From the NCBI GenBank assembly GCA_934095865.1, contig CAKOKU010000009.1:1-55162 (forward strand): a stretch of DNA of 55,162 nt, read 5' to 3'. The notes under the pieces are model-generated. The model saw only the letters and a program-made list of their open reading frames with translations, was not told where the DNA came from and did no database searches. Position numbers and translations under genes: made by a program. Source of the DNA: an uncultured Bacilli bacterium. GTDB taxonomy: Bacteria; Bacillota_I; Bacilli_A; RF39; UBA660. Of this stretch, positions 50,678-55,162 are shown piece by piece; the stretch's first letter is position 1, and each line of letters begins with the position of its first letter.

Positions 50678-51457
50678 ATGGGAAAATATAAAGTAGATAT
50701 TACAGGAATTAATACAAATGAATTAAAAACTTTAACAAATGCACAAATGCAGGAACTGTTTAAAAAATATAAAAATGGCGATGCCACGGCCAAAGAAGAT
50801 ATAATTAATGGAAACTTACGACTCGTTTTATCCATTTTACAAAGGTTTAATAAAGATAAATATAGTGTTGATGATCTCTTTCAAATAGGGTGTGTGGGCT
50901 TAATTAAAGCTGTTGATAATTTTGATATGAGTTACAACTGCTTATTTTCTACTTATGCGGTTCCCTTAATAACTGGTGAAATTAAACGTTATATTAGAGA
51001 TAATACCTCACTTAGAATTAGTCGTGGAATCAAAGATAATGCTTATAAAGTATTAAAATGTAAAGAAGAGTTTTTGCAGGAAAATAATAGAGAGCCAACC
51101 TGGGAAGAAATCAGTACAATTCTAGGTTTAAGTCTTTATGAAATACGAGGGGCCTTAGATTCTCTTGTAACTCCCGTAAGCATTTTTGAACCGATTTATA
51201 ATGATGGTGGTGATACTATTTATCTTTGTGACAAAATCGCGGATACCACTAAATTAAGTGAAGACCGTGACTATTTAATCACTCTAAAAAAAGCCCTCTT
51301 AAATCTAAAAGCTAGAGAAAGAATTGTTTTAGAAAGTCGTTATATGATTGGTAAAACTCAATCAGAAATTGCTAGTACCCTAAATATTAGTCAAGCCCAA
51401 GTTTCCCGCATCGAAAAAAATGCTATTCATAGTTTACAAGGAATGATAAGACAATAA
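50678..51457 (+). CDS. sigG: Sporulation sigma factor SigG (late forespore)
   Basis: SigF/SigG-group sigma factor, 259 aa like B. subtilis SigG. The N-terminal VDITGINTNELKTL matches the SigG-specific start (VEICGVDTSKL), followed by regions 2 (NGNLRLVLSILQRF, VDDLFQIGCVGLIKAVDNFD, FSTYAVPLITGEIKRYIRDN), 3 (SRGIKDNAYKVLKCKEEF...PVSIFEPIYNDGGDTIY) and 4 (GKTQSEIASTLNISQAQVSRIEKNA). SIFEPIYNDGGDTIY is nearly identical to SigG. It directs late forespore genes once engulfment is complete. The gene is followed by YlmC, LspA and RluD genes as in B. subtilis. The start is fixed by TAGGAG at 50666-50671. Confidence 0.92.
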   Translation: MGKYKVDITGINTNELKTLTNAQMQELFKKYKNGDATAKEDIINGNLRLVLSILQRFNKDKYSVDDLFQIGCVGLIKAVDNFDMSYNCLFSTYAVPLITGEIKRYIRDNTSLRISRGIKDNAYKVLKCKEEFLQENNREPTWEEISTILGLSLYEIRGALDSLVTPVSIFEPIYNDGGDTIYLCDKIADTTKLSEDRDYLITLKKALLNLKARERIVLESRYMIGKTQSEIASTLNISQAQVSRIEKNAIHSLQGMIRQ

Positions 51458-51480
51458 AAAAGTGGCCCAACAGCCACCTA
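51456..51480 (-). terminator. Terminator of the DUF4282-like gene
   Basis: On the minus strand AGGTGGC, loop TGTTGG and GCCACTT (51479-51460) are followed by T; the A run overlaps the sigG stop (51455-51457). No T run follows on the plus strand. Confidence 0.75.
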
Positions 51481-51489
51481 AACTTAAAA

Positions 51490-51879
51490 CTACTTAATCT
51501 TTTTATTAATTTCATTCAAATTAACATAGATTTTATAAATAACCATCATTGATTCATAAACAATTCTTAAAATAACATTTCCAATTATTAATAAGGTAAT
51601 GAAGAATAAAAATGAAGTGCCAATATAGCCAAAAGCAATAATTGTTAAATATAAACTAGCAAATATATAAGTTATCTTTAGAATTTGTTCAATAAAGAAA
51701 TGATTAAAATGTAAATAATCATAAATCTTTTTGACAAAGTTTGAGTAACCATCAGCATTTCTTTTATCCATAAATACGCAATAAATAATGATAGTCGCCG
51801 CTAGTGCTATAATAAAAGCTATTAGACGGTAAGTATAAAAGCCAGTCGTAGTTTGATTATATAAACTATAATTATACAT
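51490..51879 (-). CDS. Small membrane protein, DUF4282-like
   Basis: The product (129 aa) has three to four hydrophobic helices (about residues 18-38, 64-84 and 85-105) and ends in VILRIVYESMMVIYKIYVNLNEI, the RxxYExxxxxxxIxxNLxEI pattern of DUF4282 proteins. Function unknown. It opposes sigG and ylmC, interrupting the otherwise conserved sigG-ylmC order. Start ATG 51879 follows AAAAGGAG. Confidence 0.6.
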   Translation of the reverse strand: MYNYSLYNQTTTGFYTYRLIAFIIALAATIIIYCVFMDKRNADGYSNFVKKIYDYLHFNHFFIEQILKITYIFASLYLTIIAFGYIGTSFLFFITLLIIGNVILRIVYESMMVIYKIYVNLNEINKKIK

Positions 51880-51950
51880 AAATTCTCCTTTTCTAAGATT
51901 ATTCTATCAAAAAAATATTTCTTAAGCAATATAATTAAATGGTGATTTAT

Positions 51951-52181
51951 ATGCGTTTAGGTGATCTACAAGAAAAAGATATAGTTAATATTAATGATGG
52001 TAAAAAAGTAGGGCGGATAATTGATGCTGAAGTAAATGAAACGGGTGTTATAGAATATTTAGTCATAGAAGAAAAAAGAGGTTTTAATAGTTTATTTTCC
52101 AAAGATAGTGAAATAACTATCAGATTTAAAGACATAAAAAAAATTGGAACTGATGTTATTTTAGTAGATATTATGCTATAA
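51951..52181 (+). CDS. PRC-barrel protein, YlmC/YmxH family
   Basis: 76 aa. MRLGDLQEKDIVNINDGKKV is the start of the YlmC/YmxH PRC-barrel group (MRLSELSGKEIVNLNDGxRLG), continuing GRIIDAEV and ending IRFKDIKKIGTDVILVDI. The family is called sporulation-associated because its genes lie near sigG and related loci; function unknown. An upstream ATG (51939) opens the frame, but the Shine-Dalgarno GGTGA (51941-51945) and the family start point to ATG 51951. TATAAT at 51930-51935 is a probable -10. Confidence 0.85.
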   Translation: MRLGDLQEKDIVNINDGKKVGRIIDAEVNETGVIEYLVIEEKRGFNSLFSKDSEITIRFKDIKKIGTDVILVDIML

Positions 52182-52197
52182 TGAAAAAGTGATGCCG

Positions 52198-52647
52198 ATG
52201 AACTATTTAGAAATAATTATTTGTTTAATCATAACCACTCTTGATGCCATAATAAAAATAGTAGTTGAAAATAATCTAGTATATATTTCAATTATTCCTA
52301 ATTTTTTTAGCTTATTGAAAGTTAGAAATTATGGGGTGGCCTTTAGTTTTTTAGAAAATGCCCGTTGGTTAATTATTGCCTTAAGTGTATTCATAATTAT
52401 CTTTTTTAACAGTTTATCTAAAGATATGCCAGAAACTACGCCTAAAAAAATAGCCTTTGGAATAGTCTATGGTGGCATCTTTGGAAATCTATTAGACCGA
52501 ATATTTAGAGGCTACGTTGTTGATTATCTTAGTTTTACTATTTTTAACTATGATTTTCCCGTTTTTAACCTCGCGGATATTTGTATAGTAGTCGGTATAT
52601 TCTTGATTTTCTTTCTTTACAGTAGAAAAACGAGTTCCAAAAAATAA
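52198..52647 (+). CDS. lspA: Lipoprotein signal peptidase (signal peptidase II)
   Basis: Aspartyl protease that removes the signal peptide of lipoproteins after lipidation. 149 aa with four transmembrane helices and the motifs NYGVAFSF, YGGIFGNLLDR (catalytic Asp) and VVDYLSF, then FPVFNLADICIVVG (second catalytic Asp). The start is uncertain among GTG 52189, ATG 52192 and ATG 52198; the latter gives the usual short N-terminus. The gene precedes rluD by 16 bp as in B. subtilis (lspA-ylyB). Its substrate set includes the lipoprotein at 13.3 kb. Confidence 0.94.
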   Translation: MNYLEIIICLIITTLDAIIKIVVENNLVYISIIPNFFSLLKVRNYGVAFSFLENARWLIIALSVFIIIFFNSLSKDMPETTPKKIAFGIVYGGIFGNLLDRIFRGYVVDYLSFTIFNYDFPVFNLADICIVVGIFLIFFLYSRKTSSKK

Positions 52648-52662
52648 GAAAGGATTTAACAT

Positions 52663-53556
52663 ATGGAAGTAACAGAAGAAAAAATTCGCCTTGATAAATA
52701 TATTTCTGATCATAGCGATTATTCTAGAAGTCTAGTTATTAATATGATAAAAAATAATAGTATTTTAGTTAATGGCGTACCCGCTAAAGCTAGTTATAAA
52801 GTTCATATTGGTGATATTATAACCATTAAAGAATTACCTAGACTAGATGAAGAAATTACTCCTTGGGATTACCCGGTTGAAGTAATTTATGAAGATGAAT
52901 ATCTAATGATTGTAAATAAACCAAGTGGGATGACTGTTCACCCTGGTAGTGGTAACCATAATCATACTTTAGTCAATGCTCTAATGGCCCACACTAAAAA
53001 CCTGTCTGATATTAATGGTCTTGAAAGACTAGGCATTGTTCATAGAATAGATAAAGATACTTCTGGGATAATCGTGGTTGCTAAGACCAATAAAGCTCAT
53101 GAAGTCCTAGCAGAAGGCTTTAAGAGCCACACTATTAAGCGTGAATATTTGGCCCTTTTATGTGGCGTTTTACCTCATGATAACGTTACCATCGATGCCC
53201 CAATCGGTCGCGATGTAACCAATCGCCTGCGTATGTGCGTAACCCCAACAAATTCCAAAAAAGCTATCACTCATTTAAAAGTATTAAAAAGATATAAAGA
53301 ATATACTTTAGTTAAAGCTAGACTAGAGACCGGTCGTACACATCAAATTAGAGTCCATACTAAATATATTGGGTATCCAGTATATAACGATCCAGTCTAT
53401 ACCAATAAAGAATGTAGTGAATTTGGTCAGTTTTTACACTCTTATAGTATAGAGTTAAACCATCCAATAACCAATGAAAAACTTGTCTTTACCGCCGAGT
53501 TGCCACCTTATTTTCAAGATTTTTTAGATAAATTAGAAACTGAAGAAAAAAATTAA
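52663..53556 (+). CDS. rluD: Ribosomal large subunit pseudouridine synthase, RluD-like (YlyB)
   Basis: Isomerises uridines of 23S rRNA. 297 aa: S4 domain (RLDKYISDHSDYSRSLVINM, VNGVPAKASYKVHIGD), then the RluA-type catalytic domain with MIVNKPSGMTVHPG and GIVHRIDKDTSGIIVVAKT, whose HRIDKDTSG contains the catalytic Asp, and the GRTHQIRVH motif near the C-terminus. Shine-Dalgarno AAGGA. The last 24 bp overlap the converging gene at 53533. Confidence 0.93.
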   Translation: MEVTEEKIRLDKYISDHSDYSRSLVINMIKNNSILVNGVPAKASYKVHIGDIITIKELPRLDEEITPWDYPVEVIYEDEYLMIVNKPSGMTVHPGSGNHNHTLVNALMAHTKNLSDINGLERLGIVHRIDKDTSGIIVVAKTNKAHEVLAEGFKSHTIKREYLALLCGVLPHDNVTIDAPIGRDVTNRLRMCVTPTNSKKAITHLKVLKRYKEYTLVKARLETGRTHQIRVHTKYIGYPVYNDPVYTNKECSEFGQFLHSYSIELNHPITNEKLVFTAELPPYFQDFLDKLETEEKN

Positions 53557-53862
53557 CAAGATTAAAAAATAAAAATTAAATAAAAGCGTTGGAACACTTA
53601 AATAAAAATATTTTAATCTAATTTTCTTTAGCTCCCAACTAAGGCAAAAATTATTAATTATATAAATAAGGGTAAAAAATAAGCAAATGTAATAATCAAG
53701 AAAATAAAAGCCAAAAAGAATGATACTTATAATTAAAATAGAATTAGCTAAAATAAAGTAAGCAGTATCATTATTAATTTTATTACATCGTAAAGTGCTA
53801 ATAAGAGCTACTTGTAATAAAGCAAACGAAATAAGAAAAAAACAAATAGAAAATAAATTCAT
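53533..53862 (-). CDS. Small polytopic membrane protein of unknown function
   Basis: From ATG 53862, preceded by AAAGGAAAG, the product has 109 aa and is almost entirely hydrophobic: helices at about residues 3-21, 30-50, 52-70 and 85-108 with a charged loop ELKKIRLKYF before the last. No family recognised. A longer reading from 54006 would overlap the divergent rhomboid gene and lacks a Shine-Dalgarno, so it is rejected. The 3' end overlaps rluD by 24 bp, convergent, with no terminator between. Confidence 0.55.
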   Translation of the reverse strand: MNLFSICFFLISFALLQVALISTLRCNKINNDTAYFILANSILIISIILFGFYFLDYYICLFFTLIYIINNFCLSWELKKIRLKYFYLSVPTLLFNFYFLILLIFFFSF

Positions 53863-53924
53863 AGTAATCTTTCCTTTACTAATTCTATGAATTATAATAA
53901 AATATATGAAGGTGATATAAACAA

Positions 53925-55049
53925 ATGAGTACAGTAAGTATGGATAAAAAAGATGAAATCGTAATGAAACTAGTACATTTTTTAGTAACCAAAGAAAATT
54001 ATACACCTATTGTTGTTAATGGCGTAAAAAATGAAGTGTGGTTAGAAAATACTAATGGCCCATATAAAATAGTTAGAATTAACTCTAATTATGTCCATAA
54101 TAAAGAACAGTATAATTTTGATATTTATAAAACTAACAGTGTAGCTAAACAAATTAAGAAAAAAACACTATCATGGAAGATGAACGTGTTAAATATTTTT
54201 TTAGATTTAAATGAAGATGTTAAAATAAATAATAATGCTAATATTTCTTCTATTCGAGTAGAAGAAGCAGATGATTTACTACATAATGAACTAATCGTTG
54301 ATGCTTTCCCTAACATTGAAAAAGATATGATAACTGCCTCAAATGATATTGATTTGATAGTTAATGTTACTAATGATATTAATAGTAAAACGGCAAAAGA
54401 AAATCGTCGCTATGAAGAAGTTTTTAAGCCTAAACCTATTATTGTTACCAATATTTTGATTGGCCTTTGCATTCTTGTCTTTATTTTGCAAATATTATTT
54501 CCTAATATAACTTATATGTTTGCTAACTATGGTGCTAAGGTAAAAGAAGGGGAGATTTACCGATTAATTACTAGTATGTTTTTGCATGGCAGTATCTGGC
54601 ATCTTCTTTGTAATATGGTTTCTTTATGGTGTATTGGTAGAGAAGTAGAAACTTATCTTGGGCGTACTAAATATTTGGCTGTTTATCTTCTAAGCGGCTT
54701 ATTAGGAAGCTTATTTTCTTGTGTCTTTAACTCTGGGCTATCTGTGGGGGCTAGTGGTGCAATCTTCGGTTTGCTTGGTTGTTTATTATTCTTTGGTTAT
54801 TACTACCGCTTGTACTTAAATCGTGCCTTAACTAGAGAAATAATCCCTGTTATAATCCTAAATTTAGCCCTTAGTCTTGCCATGCCAAGTATTGATTTAG
54901 CTTGCCATTTAGGTGGTTTAATTGGTGGCGTTTTTGCAACCATGGCTCTTGGTATTAAAAATAAAAGTGATAACAAGACTAAAATTAATGGCTGGATAAT
55001 ATTAATTATTCTTATCTTATTTACTAGTTATCTTTTATTTTTAAGATAA
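53925..55049 (+). CDS. Rhomboid-family intramembrane serine protease (GluP/YqgP type)
   Basis: 374 aa. The N-terminal half (about 1-165) is a soluble domain with no recognised motif (begins MSTVSMDKKDEIVMKLVHFL), as in long rhomboids such as YqgP. The C-terminal half holds seven helices with the rhomboid marks: ITSMFLHGSIWHLLCNMVSL (HxxxxHxxxN), catalytic Ser near residue 277 in VGASGAIFGLLG, and catalytic His near 328 in CHLGGLIGG. It cleaves membrane helices; B. subtilis YqgP helps degrade magnesium transporters. Weak Shine-Dalgarno GGTGA. The transcript ends in the tandem hairpins at 55057. Confidence 0.92.
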   Translation: MSTVSMDKKDEIVMKLVHFLVTKENYTPIVVNGVKNEVWLENTNGPYKIVRINSNYVHNKEQYNFDIYKTNSVAKQIKKKTLSWKMNVLNIFLDLNEDVKINNNANISSIRVEEADDLLHNELIVDAFPNIEKDMITASNDIDLIVNVTNDINSKTAKENRRYEEVFKPKPIIVTNILIGLCILVFILQILFPNITYMFANYGAKVKEGEIYRLITSMFLHGSIWHLLCNMVSLWCIGREVETYLGRTKYLAVYLLSGLLGSLFSCVFNSGLSVGASGAIFGLLGCLLFFGYYYRLYLNRALTREIIPVIILNLALSLAMPSIDLACHLGGLIGGVFATMALGIKNKSDNKTKINGWIILIILILFTSYLLFLR

Positions 55050-55056
55050 AAAATTT

Positions 55057-55133
55057 AAACTATTAACAATTAAGTCTGTTAATAGTTTCAGACTGTTGAC
55101 AAATAATTTCTTTGTTAATAGTCTTTTAATTTT
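55057..55133 (+). terminator. Tandem hairpins after the rhomboid gene
   Basis: Hairpin 1: AAACTATTAACA (55057-55068) with TGTTAATAGTTT (55077-55088), 12 perfect bp. Hairpin 2: AGACTGTTGACAAA (55090-55103) with TTTGTTAATAGTCT (55111-55124), 14 bp with two G-U pairs, then TTTTAATTTT. The second is the better terminator. Confidence 0.8.
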
Positions 55134-55162
55134 AAGAAAAATGTTGTAAAATAAATATGTAA

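Noticed and set aside
53863..54006. Longer N-terminus of the small membrane protein at 53533
   Set aside because: No Shine-Dalgarno, overlaps the divergent rhomboid gene; ATG 53862 has AAAGGAAAG at the right distance.

Overview
The window is AT-rich chromosomal DNA of a low-GC Gram-positive bacterium (Bacillota, most likely an uncultured gut lineage of class Bacilli, RF39- or Erysipelotrichia-like). TGA is used as a stop and TGG as tryptophan, so this is not a Mycoplasma-type code. The organism appears anaerobic (single-chain pyruvate:ferredoxin oxidoreductase), walled with meso-diaminopimelate peptidoglycan (MurE with DNPR motif, SEDS and MurJ/SpoVB-type proteins), makes isoprenoids by the MEP route (Dxs), makes lipoproteins (LspA plus a clear lipoprotein) and carries sporulation genes (SigG, a CotY/CotZ-like coat protein, Cse60, YlmC/YmxH). 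There are no rRNA or tRNA genes, insertion sequences, phage genes or CRISPR arrays.

Layout. 1-7.7 kb: end of an RsmC-type methyltransferase, then rpoB and rpoC from a consensus promoter, closed by a terminator that contains the rpoC stop codon. 7.7-13.3 kb: engB, a glycosyltransferase, an exported-looking unknown, cse60, a lipid flippase, a Tyr/Asn-rich small protein on the minus strand, and trmB. 13.3-17.7 kb: an envelope operon (lipoprotein, charged coiled-coil protein, DUF948-like and YtxH-like proteins) and a cell-surface protein with cadherin-like repeats. 17.7-22.1 kb: a T-box leader in front of an HD-domain gene and tyrS, then a Tyr-rich coat-like protein, a SEDS protein, an orphan membrane-anchored EIIB-like protein and a CotZ-like coat gene. 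22.1-28 kb: a HAD phosphatase, a thioredoxin/CPBP-protease/phosphoesterase operon, several small unknowns, hpf and an RpiB-family isomerase.

28-31.2 kb holds the most unusual locus: a roughly 800-residue coiled-coil, membrane-inserting, Gly/Ser-linked protein flanked by two small proteins that resemble each other. 31.3-39.4 kb is an envelope-stress type module: an FtsX-type ABC transporter, a response regulator and histidine kinase, a two-TM unknown protein and an ABC-2 exporter, with promoter and operator candidates in front. 39.4-50.5 kb: nifJ, murE, an unknown, a DUF1848 protein, a CtpE-like P-type ATPase, dxs and a YqfO-like protein. 50.6-55 kb: sigG, ylmC, lspA and rluD, which keep the B. 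subtilis gene order in shortened form, then a rhomboid protease.

Points most worth a second look: RpoB has Asp at the position of E. coli His526, a classical rifampicin-resistance change; the orphan EIIB protein has Ser in place of the phosphorylated Cys; the three-gene cassette at 28.2-31.2 kb; a palindrome exactly between -35 and -10 of one promoter; Shine-Dalgarno-sequestering and stop-codon-embedded hairpins; and SigK-like -10 boxes before putative coat genes. All family assignments come from reading motifs, not from database searches.
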